Below are positions 27,177 to 35,675 of a stretch of DNA of 64,000 nt, piece by piece (positions within the stretch are counted from its first letter, which is position 1; every line of letters starts with the position of its first letter). The notes beneath the pieces are model-generated. The model made no database searches. It was not told the DNA's origin and was given only the letters and a program-made list of their open reading frames with translations. The translations under genes were made by a program, and so were the position numbers. This stretch comes from Vibrio breoganii (GTDB lineage Bacteria > Pseudomonadota > Gammaproteobacteria > Enterobacterales > Vibrionaceae): contig NZ_CP016177.1 in assembly GCF_001677275.1 (NCBI RefSeq), positions 1,860,001 through 1,924,000 of the forward strand. Reading direction: 5' to 3'.

Positions 27177-27896
27177 ATGGCAAGATTGCCAATGTATCGT
27201 CAAATTGCTGATGCTATTCGTGAAAAAATCAGCACTGGTGAGTATAAAGTCGGCGAGGCTCTTCCTACCGAGGCTCAACTTCGTGAAGAGTTTTCAGTTA
27301 GCCGAGTGACAGTAAGACAAGCCATCAAGCTGTTGGTAGAGAGTGAAGAACTTGAAAGCATTCAAGGTAGCGGTACTTACGTTAAAGAAAGCAAAGTGAA
27401 CTATGACATTGATCAACAGAGTAGTTTCGCAGAAAAGTGGGCTCACCTAGAAGGTGTCACTCACAGCAATGTGCTTGCATTTGAGATACAACCCGCCTCG
27501 CTAAGCATCGCTGATATCCTAGAGATCAACGAAAAAGAGATGGTGTTTTACATCAAGCGAGTTCGCTTCTTAAATGACCAGCCTATTACCGTTGAAGAGA
27601 CATGGATGCCAACGGAGATGTTCCCTGATCTTACCTATCAAGTAATGCAAGGCTCTAAGTATGACTTTATAGAAAAGCAGAAAGGTATGGTGATTGATCG
27701 TAGTGAGCAAGAGCTGATCCCTGTCCTGCCACAACAAGATATCGCTGATCTGCTGAATATTGATGCTGCACTGCCGATCATAGAAAAGCGTACTCGTGGG
27801 CATTTGCACGATGACACCGTGTTTGAGTACAGTCGGAACTATTTCACAACAAATGATTACAAGTTCAAACTTATAGCTAAGCGTCAGCGCCCATAA
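27177..27896 (+). CDS. mngR: GntR-family regulator MngR of mannosylglycerate use
   Basis: HutC-subfamily GntR regulator, 239 aa. The winged helix at about 5-70 contains YRQIADAIREKISTGEYKVG, then LREEFSVSRVTVRQAIKLL and SIQGSGTYV; the C-terminal UTRA ligand domain runs from about 90 to the end. It is divergent from mngA across a 350-bp control region with repeated ATTTGTAT motifs. By analogy with E. coli MngR it should repress mngAB until mannosylglycerate (or its phosphate) is present. Confidence 0.87.
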   Translation: MARLPMYRQIADAIREKISTGEYKVGEALPTEAQLREEFSVSRVTVRQAIKLLVESEELESIQGSGTYVKESKVNYDIDQQSSFAEKWAHLEGVTHSNVLAFEIQPASLSIADILEINEKEMVFYIKRVRFLNDQPITVEETWMPTEMFPDLTYQVMQGSKYDFIEKQKGMVIDRSEQELIPVLPQQDIADLLNIDAALPIIEKRTRGHLHDDTVFEYSRNYFTTNDYKFKLIAKRQRP

Positions 27897-28022
27897 TAGG
27901 TTCGCTTTTTAGCCTGTATGAATGAAGCATTAAGTGAATAAGCTTTTTACTGGCACCCAAATCGCACCGGTACATTTTTTGATTGATATAACTAATTAAT
28001 AGATAAAGAAAAAAACCTGAAG

Positions 28023-28098
28023 TGGCGTCCCCTACAGGATTCGAACCTGTGTCTAAGGCTTAGGAGGCCCTTGTTCTATCCAGCTGAACTAAGGGGAC
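28023..28098 (-). tRNA. tRNA-Arg(CCT)
   Basis: A 76-nt cloverleaf read on the minus strand. Acceptor GTCCCCT pairs with AGGGGAC, discriminator G is followed by an encoded CCA, the anticodon loop is CTCCTAA (anticodon CCT, reading AGG), and the T arm contains GGTTCGAATCC. Single tRNA, downstream of mngR on the opposite strand. Confidence 0.97.
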
Positions 28099-28177
28099 GT
28101 AACAATATGTTTACCATAGCTTTTCTATGGCAACAATCCTAAGTCTTTTGGATGGTGATTTTTTGTTCATTCAAAGG

Positions 28178-28732
28178 CTAACACTTTGAACACGATCGTG
28201 AACGCGCTCCACTCTTGGTATGTATATCGACCAACTCCCCCTGCTCATTGAGCGAGAAGTCGCAGCATTGGTTGAAGACCTCAAGTAAAAGCTTTCGCCC
28301 CTTTTGTACTCGTGATTTTAGCGTTGAGTAAGCCACACCCACCTGCTGGGCGTACTCTTTTTGCGATAGTCCTTCTATCTCGATAGCAGTCAGCAGTTTT
28401 GCCTCTTCTTCAGGTAAGGCTTGAATGAAGGGATGTACACAATGGGTCATCTGTTGATAGAGGCTCTCCTCGATATTTTCATACCAAAGATCATCAGGGT
28501 TGAAGTTGTCTTTTCTAGCTCTCGCTCGGTAAAAATCAATGATTGCTCGATTCGCTACCTGAAAAAGCCACGGCTTTAGCTTGTTCACATCTTCAATGCG
28601 ATGCAAATTTTGGTGGGTCTTTAGCATGATCTCTTGTAGCAGATCATCAACATCATCGGCATTTGAAACATTCTTCAATAAAAACACCTTGAGGCTCGCC
28701 TGATATTCAGACCAAATAGCTTCTATCTTCAT
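28178..28732 (-). CDS. sigZ: RNA polymerase sigma factor SigZ-like (ECF)
   Basis: ECF-type sigma factor, 184 aa. Region 2 at about 10-75 (NADDVDDLLQEIMLKTHQNL and KPWLFQVANRAIIDFYRAR) and region 4 at about 105-155 (GLSQKEYAQQVGVAYSTLKS). The C-terminal tail has a Cys pair (NQCCDFSLNEQGELVDIH) and ends RSCSKC. The Cys-containing C-terminal extension is a SigZ trait. The ATG at 28732 is chosen because AAGG lies 6 bases upstream. The upstream neighbour, 54 bp away on the same strand, is a GST-like gene that also ends in Cys residues. No anti-sigma gene is adjacent; the Cys tail could itself sense redox or metal (inference). Confidence 0.85.
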   Translation of the reverse strand: MKIEAIWSEYQASLKVFLLKNVSNADDVDDLLQEIMLKTHQNLHRIEDVNKLKPWLFQVANRAIIDFYRARARKDNFNPDDLWYENIEESLYQQMTHCVHPFIQALPEEEAKLLTAIEIEGLSQKEYAQQVGVAYSTLKSRVQKGRKLLLEVFNQCCDFSLNEQGELVDIHTKSGARSRSCSKC

Positions 28733-28786
28733 TGTCATCCTTTATGCATCAAAGCCCCTTTATAAGAGGCTTTGTCTACTTTGTTT

Positions 28787-29485
28787 TTAGCAGCAGCTAG
28801 TCTTTGTGCCGCACCCTTTTGGCTGAACAATATTTTGATTGTCTGCAAGATAGGTGTTGTTTAAGTAAAAGGCCTTAAATGCCGTTTCAAAGTCTTCTGA
28901 CACCGTCTGCTCAACCAATCCCGAATTCAGCACGTTCTTTTGCCATGCCTGAGCCTTGGGTAAACCGCACAAAAAATCGTAGCCGCTGTGTTGTTTGATG
29001 ATATGCGCTCTATGCAGCAAAGGCAGCCATGCGATATCAATGTTCCTTAATTGGTTTGATTTAAAAAAGGCGAAATCAGAGTCCAACTTTGCCTCTACCT
29101 TGTTAAATGCCGCGATTAGCTTTTCAGAGCGCTGCTCTAAGATGTCCGCACTCTTGCTACTCATTGCTCCACATTGAGGAAGATAATGCTTAGTACCTAA
29201 ATAACTCCATGCTCTATCTAGCGCACGCTGTTCATTGCTCACATTCTCTTCAAGTGAGCCATATTCATCTTCTATATATTCAACGATAGCATCAGACTCA
29301 AACAATGCCGTACCTGATTCCGTAATCAATACAGGAACCTGTCCATTAGGAGAAAGGTCTAAAAACCACTGTGGCTTGTCCTTAAGACTAATGTATTCAA
29401 TCTCAAACGGAATGCCTTTGGCCGCTAGAGCACCTGTCACTCGTTGAACAAAAGGGCAGATTTTAAAACTGACAATCTTTAACAT
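28787..29485 (-). CDS. Glutathione S-transferase-like protein with Cys-rich tail
   Basis: 232 aa, thioredoxin-fold N-terminal domain (MLKIVSFKICPFVQRVTGAL, with Cys10-Pro-Phe-Val as the catalytic-type site of omega/DHAR-like GSTs; SPNGQVPVLI; ESDAIVEYIEDEYG) and an all-helical C-terminal domain. After about residue 220 it ends with GCGTKTSCC, an extension unlike ordinary GSTs. It heads a two-gene unit with sigZ. Likely a thiol transferase or dehydroascorbate-reductase-type enzyme; substrate not predictable. Confidence 0.8.
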   Translation of the reverse strand: MLKIVSFKICPFVQRVTGALAAKGIPFEIEYISLKDKPQWFLDLSPNGQVPVLITESGTALFESDAIVEYIEDEYGSLEENVSNEQRALDRAWSYLGTKHYLPQCGAMSSKSADILEQRSEKLIAAFNKVEAKLDSDFAFFKSNQLRNIDIAWLPLLHRAHIIKQHSGYDFLCGLPKAQAWQKNVLNSGLVEQTVSEDFETAFKAFYLNNTYLADNQNIVQPKGCGTKTSCC

Positions 29486-29723
29486 GTTTTACTCTCTTAA
29501 TAGTTATCTAACCTCTATAAGACGGAGTGGGTAAGGAAAAGACGACAACTATCTGAGCTTTTTTCTGAAACTAGCCTCTTATTTAAGCTAACTATCTGAC
29601 AAAACAAGGACTATTCTTCTGTACAGGTAGACACATCTTGTTTCATAATCTCGGCCTTCTAAAGCAAAATGTGATCGCAAAAGGTCAACAGGGCCTAATC
29701 GACCCCAGCTATCAGGACATTGA

Positions 29724-30311
29724 ATGGATACTATATCAGCCGCTGTGATGCTATTTCTTATCATGGACCCTATGGGCAACCTGCCCATCTTTACGTCATT
29801 ACTAAAACATATTGATAAGAAACGACGTCGCCTAGTATTGATTCGTGAGCTAGTGATAGCGCTCGTGGTAATGTTCCTATTCCTATTCGCAGGCGAACAG
29901 ATCCTCACCTTCCTTGGATTGGATAAAGAAGCCGTATCCATTTCTGGGGCTATCATTCTATTTTTGATCAGTCTAAAAATGATTTTTCCGCCAGAGGGTG
30001 GCCTTGGTGCGAGCTTAGGGGCAGGTGAAGAACCTCTGATAGTACCGCTGGCTATTCCTATGATGGCTGGCCCCTCTATCATTGCGACCTTAATCCTACT
30101 TGCTCACCAAGATCCACACCGCATGATGGATTGGTCGTTAGCTCTGGTTGGTGCTTGGTTGGCCTCTGCTGTGATCTTAATGTTCTCAGAGCTATTCCAG
30201 CGTATCGTTGGCGAAAAGGGCCTAAAGGCTGTTGAACGACTAATGGGAATGCTACTGCTAATGATCGCGGTTCAGATGTTCTTGAACGGCATTGAGAGCT
30301 ACCTCGGTTAA
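29724..30311 (+). CDS. yhgN: MarC-family inner-membrane protein YhgN
   Basis: Polytopic inner-membrane protein of 195 aa with six predicted spans. Family motifs are LFLIMDPMGNLPIFTSLLKH at the start, then ISGAIILFLISLKMIFP and VPLAIPMMAGPSIIATLILL. It belongs to the MarC/NAAT group; E. coli YhgN has no firmly established substrate. CAGGA lies 8 bases before the ATG. A 10-bp hairpin (GCAAAATGAG/CTCATTTTGC, 30334-30366) follows and may weakly end transcription before nemA. Confidence 0.88.
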   Translation: MDTISAAVMLFLIMDPMGNLPIFTSLLKHIDKKRRRLVLIRELVIALVVMFLFLFAGEQILTFLGLDKEAVSISGAIILFLISLKMIFPPEGGLGASLGAGEEPLIVPLAIPMMAGPSIIATLILLAHQDPHRMMDWSLALVGAWLASAVILMFSELFQRIVGEKGLKAVERLMGMLLLMIAVQMFLNGIESYLG

Positions 30312-30431
30312 CCTCTAAACCAAATCGATTATTGCAAAATGAGTAAAAGTATTTTGCTCATTTTGCGGTTTAAGACAATAGTGCGCGCTGATAGTCTAGC
30401 CTCAGTTTCCAATCCATTAAGGAATTGACCC

Positions 30432-31535
30432 ATGACTTCAGCACTATTTGAACCTATCAAACTTGGCAACATCACCCTCAAGAACCGCATTGTAATGCCT
30501 CCAATGACTCGCTCTAGAGCGTCTCAACCAGGCGATGTTGCAAATGAGATGATGGCAACCTATTACGGTCAGCGCTCTCAAGCCGGCCTCATCATCTCTG
30601 AAGGCACTCAGATCTCGCCTATGGGCAAAGGCTATGCTTGGACTCCTGGAATCTATAGCAAAGAACAAATTGCTGGCTGGAAAAAGGTTACCACTGCAGT
30701 ACATGGCAATGGTGGAAAGATCTTCGCTCAGCTTTGGCACGTAGGTCGCGTCACCCACCCAGATAATATTAATGGCAACCAGCCTATCTCTTCTTCAGCA
30801 ATCAAGGCTGAGAACGTTAAGGTATTCATCGATAATGGTTCAGATGAGCCGGGTTTTGTGGATGTGGTTGAGCCAAGAGAAATGACCACTGCAGATATCA
30901 AAGATGTAATCGCTGAGTTTCATCAAGCAGCGTTAAATGCACTAGAAGCGGGCTTTGATGGCATCGAGCTTCACGCAGCCAATGGTTACCTAATCAATCA
31001 ATTTATCGATTCAGAATCGAATAACCGTACCGATGAATACGGTGGCAGTCTAGAGAACCGCTTACGCTTTTTGGACGAAGTAGTGACAACACTGGTTGAT
31101 GCTATTGGAGCAGACCGTGTAGGCGTGCGCCTCGCACCGCTGACAACCCTAAATGGTACAGTGGATGCAAACCCAGAGCATACGTACACCGAAGCGGCTA
31201 AGCTATTGAACTCGCATAATATTGCCTACCTACACATTGCAGAGGTGGACTGGGACGACGCCCCTGATACCCCTAAGGCGTTTAAGCTTGCGCTACGCGA
31301 GGCGTTCAAGAATACCTTGATCTACGCTGGTCGCTATAAAGCCGACACTGGCGCAAAAGCAGTCGAAGAAGGATTGGCAGATATGATCGGATTTGGCCGA
31401 CCATTTGTGGCAAACCCTGATCTGCCAGAGAGAATTCAAATCGGTGCACCGCTAGCACAGCACGATCCAAATACCTTGTTTGGTGGCGGTGAAAAAGGAC
31501 TCACTGATTACCCGACGTTCAGTCAAGAGAAATAA
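30432..31535 (+). CDS. nemA: Old yellow enzyme-family alkene reductase NemA
   Basis: FMN-dependent, NAD(P)H-using ene-reductase, 367 aa. Markers: LKNRIVMPPMTRSRA at the FMN site, FAQLWHVGRVTHPD, GFDGIELHAANGYLINQFID and SNNRTDEYGGSLENRLRF. It reduces activated alkenes, N-ethylmaleimide and nitro-esters, so a detoxification role is likely. Monocistronic with a bidirectional terminator after it; no nemR-type regulator beside it. Confidence 0.92.
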   Translation: MTSALFEPIKLGNITLKNRIVMPPMTRSRASQPGDVANEMMATYYGQRSQAGLIISEGTQISPMGKGYAWTPGIYSKEQIAGWKKVTTAVHGNGGKIFAQLWHVGRVTHPDNINGNQPISSSAIKAENVKVFIDNGSDEPGFVDVVEPREMTTADIKDVIAEFHQAALNALEAGFDGIELHAANGYLINQFIDSESNNRTDEYGGSLENRLRFLDEVVTTLVDAIGADRVGVRLAPLTTLNGTVDANPEHTYTEAAKLLNSHNIAYLHIAEVDWDDAPDTPKAFKLALREAFKNTLIYAGRYKADTGAKAVEEGLADMIGFGRPFVANPDLPERIQIGAPLAQHDPNTLFGGGEKGLTDYPTFSQEK

Positions 31536-31538
31536 CAA

Positions 31539-31587
31539 AAAGCCCCTATTGCCACTGCTCCTTCGAGTCACAGCAATAGGGGCTTTT
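31539..31587. terminator. Bidirectional terminator between nemA and the M20 gene
   Basis: AAGCCCCTATTGC pairs with GCAATAGGGGCTT across an 18-nt loop, with A-rich sequence before and T-rich sequence after, so it can serve both convergent genes. Confidence 0.9.
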
Positions 31588-31601
31588 TTCAAATCTAGTC
31601 T

Positions 31602-32726
31602 TTATAAACGATTAAGTACGTTCACTAATAGGTCGAGCCTTGGCTTGATAGAATCAATCAGAAGATACTCTTTATCCGAGTGAAGACCAGCGCCAGACGG
31701 CCCAAAACCATCCAGAGTTGGCGTGCCTACATTGGCGGTAAAGTTACCATCTGATCCGCCACCGGCGTTCTCCCAGTCGTAAACGAGATTCAGTTTATCG
31801 GCTTCAGCACTCACCAGTTCAATCATCTGTTCCGTCGCAGCAGTGGGGATCATAGCGGGTTTAAAGGCCAATCGCTTAACCTCCACTCGCGCGCCTTCCT
31901 CAAACGGTGTTGCTGCCATCTGTTCTAGTTTTTGATGGATAGCTTCTGCTTCTTCATTATTCCAGAAGCGTAAGTCGACAATCGCCTTAGCGTGATCAGG
32001 AACCACATTAACAGCCACTCCCCCTTCAACCGTACCCACGTTCATTGTGGTGCCCGTCTCTAGGTTCACCATATCTTTAATAGCCAATGACCAGTGGCTT
32101 AGCTCGTAAATAGCCGACACGCCATCTTGCAGCGCCGAGCCTGCGTGAGAGGCTACCCCATGAAAGGTCAGCTCATATTTTGCATTACCTTTACGAGAAC
32201 GGATCAGGTTGCCGTTTGCGCGTGAGGCCTCACACACTAGCACTTTATTACTCTTACGGGCTAAAGACTCCACCCACTCTCGAGAATATCGCGAACCAAT
32301 CTCTTCATCGCTGTTCAGCGCAACAAGAATAGAAAGCTTATCTCTTTGTTCCGAAGACAGCATTTGCAGTGCATACCATGCGCTTAGGATCCCCGACTTC
32401 ATATCCGTCACACCAGGGCCATAGATCTTCTCACTATCAAAAGTAAGAGGACGCGTCTCTATTGTGCCATCGGGAAATACCGTATCCATATGCCCACAAA
32501 GCATGACATCGTAACGCTCGGCATTGGGCTTATTGGTGATTTCTAGACAAGGGCCTGCATCGCTATCAACGCTACGTCTTGTAACGTTAAACCCTATTTG
32601 CTCAAACATAGGAGTCAGCACATCCGCTACGTTAGCGATGCCCTGCACGTTCGCACTGCCACAATCTATATTAACCAGCTTGGAAAGCTGCTCAATATAG
32701 GTATTTACGTCAAAAGAAACTGTCAT
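31602..32726 (-). CDS. M20-family metallopeptidase (carboxypeptidase G2-like)
   Basis: Zinc-dependent peptidase/deacylase of 374 aa. Metal motifs: LCGHMDTVFPDGTIETRP, GPGVTDMKSGILSAWYAL, the catalytic Glu pair in NSDEEIGSRYSREW, and a C-terminal block GAGLHSDKEYLLIDSI. A dimerisation domain lies between (residues about 180-290). No signal peptide, so cytoplasmic. It lies 66 bp downstream of a DcuC-type carrier on the same strand, suggesting the carrier imports the compound this enzyme hydrolyses, for example an N-acyl or gamma-glutamyl amino acid. Substrate unknown. Confidence 0.88.
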   Translation of the reverse strand: MTVSFDVNTYIEQLSKLVNIDCGSANVQGIANVADVLTPMFEQIGFNVTRRSVDSDAGPCLEITNKPNAERYDVMLCGHMDTVFPDGTIETRPLTFDSEKIYGPGVTDMKSGILSAWYALQMLSSEQRDKLSILVALNSDEEIGSRYSREWVESLARKSNKVLVCEASRANGNLIRSRKGNAKYELTFHGVASHAGSALQDGVSAIYELSHWSLAIKDMVNLETGTTMNVGTVEGGVAVNVVPDHAKAIVDLRFWNNEEAEAIHQKLEQMAATPFEEGARVEVKRLAFKPAMIPTAATEQMIELVSAEADKLNLVYDWENAGGGSDGNFTANVGTPTLDGFGPSGAGLHSDKEYLLIDSIKPRLDLLVNVLNRL

Positions 32727-32792
32727 GATACACCTCGAGAGAGCTCTCTAATTGAGAGTAGAGAGCTTATTTGAATTGATTACGCTGTCAGA

Positions 32793-34160
32793 TTACGCCG
32801 CCATAGGTACTAGGAAAATGGTACCAATAATAACGGTGGCAAGACCACACATAACGGGAACAAAGGTACGCTTTACCACCTCAAATGGGCTGATATTACC
32901 CATACCAGAGGTTGCTACAATAACACCAGAAACAGGAGAGATTGTGCGGCCTAAGTTAGAAGCTTGAAGCATTGGGATAATAAGGAACGCTGGGTTAATG
33001 CCCATTTTACCCGCTAACGCTGGGGCCAGTTCAACAAATGCATAGAATGGCGCATTACCAGAACCGGTAGCGATGGCTGCGGCAACTGTTAGCCCCGTCA
33101 GCAATAGCATTAGAGCAATCGCGCCTGCACCTGCGTTATCCGCTAGGTGAATCAGGTTATCGATAGCGCCAATAGACATTAGGCCTTGAGCAAATACACC
33201 GGCAGCCACCAGTAGCATTACCACACCTTTAAACGCATCAGCCATACCCGCATAGCAAGATTCAAGATCTTCAAGGGTTTGCTTACCGTCAAAGCGCTTC
33301 ACCACGTAATCTACTACAGCGCCGATAAAGATAGACAGTACAACGATGGTATAGATATCTAGCGAGAGGCCAGGAATCGTGCGTCCGTTGAACAAGAACA
33401 CACCTAGGATTGGCAAGAACGGCAGAATGGCATAGAACGCAGGCGCATTCACTTCCATCTCTGAAAGGTCTAGCTTCTCCATTGGCGTATTTTGCTTTTT
33501 ATCTAGATATTTGTTCCAGAAGTAAGCCGCAACCGCCATCACCGCGATAGCACTGATAGAAACTGGCAATACCGTTTGGAAAGCAAAGATATCTAATGCC
33601 ATGCCCGATTTTTCAGCGGCAATAACCACGTCACCAGAAGTAGGAGACAAGATGATCGCAGCAGGCGATGCACACACAGCAACAGCGGCTGGACGTGAAA
33701 TACCCATCGCCGTCATCATAGGGAACAAAGTCGCCATCAATAGCACACCAAGCCCTGTTGCAGAGCTTACCGCCAAAGACATCAAACACGCCACGATATA
33801 AGCCGCTACCAATAAAATGTAAGGCGATTTGATGAACGAAAGAGGTTTAGAAAACTGCTTTACCACCACATTGTTTGCGCCAATGTGTGTCATATAAGAA
33901 GCGAAACCACACAGCAACATGATTTGTAGACCAAGACCGCCACCACGGTACTGAAGCATATACTTCACAAACTCAAGTGCATCGGTAAAGGTATTACCTG
34001 TCGACGCCACTTTAGCAGGCAATACAGTGTGACCCAGTAGGCCAGTAATAATAAGGAGTGTAAGGCCAGCGGTCAGCAGTACACCTGCCGCTCGATAACC
34101 TTTAATAATGAAATAGCCGACGATTACTGTGGCGACTAATCCAATGAGTAGTTCTAACAT
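32793..34160 (-). CDS. dcuC: DcuC-family dicarboxylate/anion transporter
   Basis: 455-aa polytopic carrier of the DcuC family (about 12 hydrophobic segments). Conserved stretches are SLAVSSATGLGVLLMATLFP, AAIILSPTSGDVVIAAEKSG and LQASNLGRTISPVSGVIVA. E. coli DcuC exports succinate anaerobically; other members carry different anions. Pairing with an M20 hydrolase argues for a peptide-like or acylated amino-acid substrate. A site resembling an FNR box lies upstream. Confidence 0.82.
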   Translation of the reverse strand: MLELLIGLVATVIVGYFIIKGYRAAGVLLTAGLTLLIITGLLGHTVLPAKVASTGNTFTDALEFVKYMLQYRGGGLGLQIMLLCGFASYMTHIGANNVVVKQFSKPLSFIKSPYILLVAAYIVACLMSLAVSSATGLGVLLMATLFPMMTAMGISRPAAVAVCASPAAIILSPTSGDVVIAAEKSGMALDIFAFQTVLPVSISAIAVMAVAAYFWNKYLDKKQNTPMEKLDLSEMEVNAPAFYAILPFLPILGVFLFNGRTIPGLSLDIYTIVVLSIFIGAVVDYVVKRFDGKQTLEDLESCYAGMADAFKGVVMLLVAAGVFAQGLMSIGAIDNLIHLADNAGAGAIALMLLLTGLTVAAAIATGSGNAPFYAFVELAPALAGKMGINPAFLIIPMLQASNLGRTISPVSGVIVATSGMGNISPFEVVKRTFVPVMCGLATVIIGTIFLVPMAA

Positions 34161-34224
34161 GTCGATAAACCTTGCTAATGTTCAAATTATCGACGCAAGT
34201 TAGCAGAGCCTTTGCATTTAAAAG

Positions 34225-34238
34225 GGGATGCAAATCAA
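34225..34238 (-). promoter_or_regulatory. FNR-like box before the DcuC-type gene
   Basis: Minus strand TTGATTTGCATCCC matches TTGAT-N4-ATCAA at 8 of 10 fixed positions, 65 bp before the start codon. Plausible for an anaerobically induced carrier, but a single imperfect match. Confidence 0.35.
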
Positions 34239-34388
34239 CTTTTGATACACTTTTAACGATCAAATTTACATTTGGTTACATTCGTGAGTCGTATCAATTT
34301 TTCATTGCTTTCAACTACAGTAAATTCAACCCGCTGATTACATAACAAAAACAAATTGCTCCCACTTATACATCATCCCTGTTGCAAA

Positions 34389-34413
34389 AGGGAAACCTAC
34401 TCCGGCTTCCCCT
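34389..34413 (-). terminator. Terminator of the tyrosine phosphatase gene
   Basis: GGGAAGCC/GGTTTCCC stem (one wobble) then TTTTG on the minus strand, just after the stop codon. Confidence 0.7.
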
Positions 34414-34430
34414 ATTACCATCAGAGCAAG

Positions 34431-34877
34431 TTACAACTGAGAAAGTATTTTGTCGCTGCCACTTTCTATGAGATCAAGCACATGTTCAAACCCTTGTTCA
34501 CCACCATAATAAGGATCGGGAATTTCATCAGTCTCTAGGTCTGCACCTTTAAGAAACAAAGCCAATTTGTATTGATACTCGCTAGGACAGATACCTTGAA
34601 GGTCTGCAAGGTTTTGTTTGTCCGCTGCCAGTATTTGGTCAAAGTAATAGAAATCTTCTTGCGTTACCCCTCGAGCTCGTTTTCTACCAAAGGAATAGCC
34701 CCTGCTCCGCGCTGCCGCCTCTGCACGACTGTCCGGCTTTTCTCCATGGTGATAATCAATGGTGCCTGCCGATTCTACCTCAATCAATAAGCCGTTATTT
34801 TCGGCTCTCGTTCGTAGCACGGCCTCTGCAGTTGGACTGCGGCAAATGTTTCCCATACACACAACCAAAATCTTCAT
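34431..34877 (-). CDS. Low-molecular-weight protein tyrosine phosphatase
   Basis: 148 aa from the ATG at 34877. The active site CMGNICRS (Cys7 to Arg13) follows immediately after the start, and the general-acid loop IPDPYYGG is near residue 120. The frame is open to 34919, but MKILVVCMGNICRSPTAEAV is the family N-terminus and AAGGAT lies 8 bases before it. No neighbouring tyrosine kinase or capsule gene, so the substrate is not indicated by context. Confidence 0.92.
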   Translation of the reverse strand: MKILVVCMGNICRSPTAEAVLRTRAENNGLLIEVESAGTIDYHHGEKPDSRAEAAARSRGYSFGRKRARGVTQEDFYYFDQILAADKQNLADLQGICPSEYQYKLALFLKGADLETDEIPDPYYGGEQGFEHVLDLIESGSDKILSQL

Positions 34878-34925
34878 TGCGATCAATCCTTCTTTTATCA
34901 GTAGAACTATGTTTATCATAGCCTT

Positions 34926-34962
34926 AACTCGGGATCAGCAAGTCTCAATACCGAGTATTTTT
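34926..34962 (+). other. Hairpin with T run upstream of cobO
   Basis: ACTCGG/CCGAGT with an 18-nt loop is followed by ATTTTT. It looks like a weak terminator or attenuator on the plus strand, but no plus-strand gene precedes it. It does not have B12-box features. Confidence 0.3.
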
Positions 34963-35047
34963 AACCATTGGCAGAATGCTCTATTAACACCATCATTCTG
35001 TGTCGCAGTTATGACGGCAATATGTCAGCAATGTAACGGGAAGGACA

Positions 35048-35644
35048 ATGACTCAAAAACAGGATCGCCACCAGCAACGTCAGCAAAAGCTAAAAGAAAA
35101 AGTCGATGAGAAGATAGCTGCGGCTACGGAAGAAAAAGGGCTAGTGTTGGTCATAACCGGTAACGGAAAAGGAAAGTCCACATCAGGCTTTGGCACTGTG
35201 GCTCGCGCTGTAGGACACGGTTTTAGCTGTGGCGTGGCGCAGTTTATCAAGGGCACTTGGGATAACGGCGAACGAAACCTTTTAGAGCAGCATGGAGTGA
35301 CATTTCATGTAATGGCGACAGGCTTTACTTGGGAAACGCAAAACAAAGAGGCAGATACTGAAGCCGCACAACTGGTATGGCAAGAGTGCAAAAAGATGCT
35401 GCAAGACCCAAGTCTCGACGTGGTGCTGCTCGATGAGCTTACCTATATGGTCAGCTTTGATTATATAGATTTGGACGAAGTGATTAACGCCATTGAACAG
35501 CGCCCAACCCAGCAATCTGTGGTCATCACAGGTCGTGGAGCGCACCGCTCGCTAATTGAATTGGCTGATACGGTATCAGAGGTGCGTAATGTTAAGCACG
35601 CCTTCGATTCTGGCATCATGGCTCGCAAAGGTATTGATTGGTAG
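35048..35644 (+). CDS. cobO: Cob(I)yrinic acid a,c-diamide adenosyltransferase
   Basis: CobO/BtuR-type corrinoid adenosyltransferase, 198 aa, making adenosylcobalamin from ATP and reduced corrinoid. P-loop GNGKGKSTSG at about 38-47, then the family stretches GVAQFIKGTWDNGERNLLE, VVLLDELTYMVSFDYID, VVITGRGAHRSLIELADTVS and the C-terminal AFDSGIMARKGIDW. AAGGA precedes the ATG. There is no neighbouring cobalamin gene, so it probably serves salvage. Convergent with the racemase gene. Confidence 0.94.
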   Translation: MTQKQDRHQQRQQKLKEKVDEKIAAATEEKGLVLVITGNGKGKSTSGFGTVARAVGHGFSCGVAQFIKGTWDNGERNLLEQHGVTFHVMATGFTWETQNKEADTEAAQLVWQECKKMLQDPSLDVVLLDELTYMVSFDYIDLDEVINAIEQRPTQQSVVITGRGAHRSLIELADTVSEVRNVKHAFDSGIMARKGIDW

Positions 35645-35675
35645 GTAAGAGTGCGCTCTATTGATTTATGCTCTT

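Noticed and set aside
29588..30082. 164-codon minus-strand open frame opposite yhgN
   Set aside because: Antisense to a well-supported membrane protein gene; Arg/Ser/Ile-rich composition typical of a shadow frame.
34878..35047. Cobalamin riboswitch before cobO
   Set aside because: Looked for the B12 box and large leader; the 170-bp gap has only one simple hairpin and no B12-box-like stretch.
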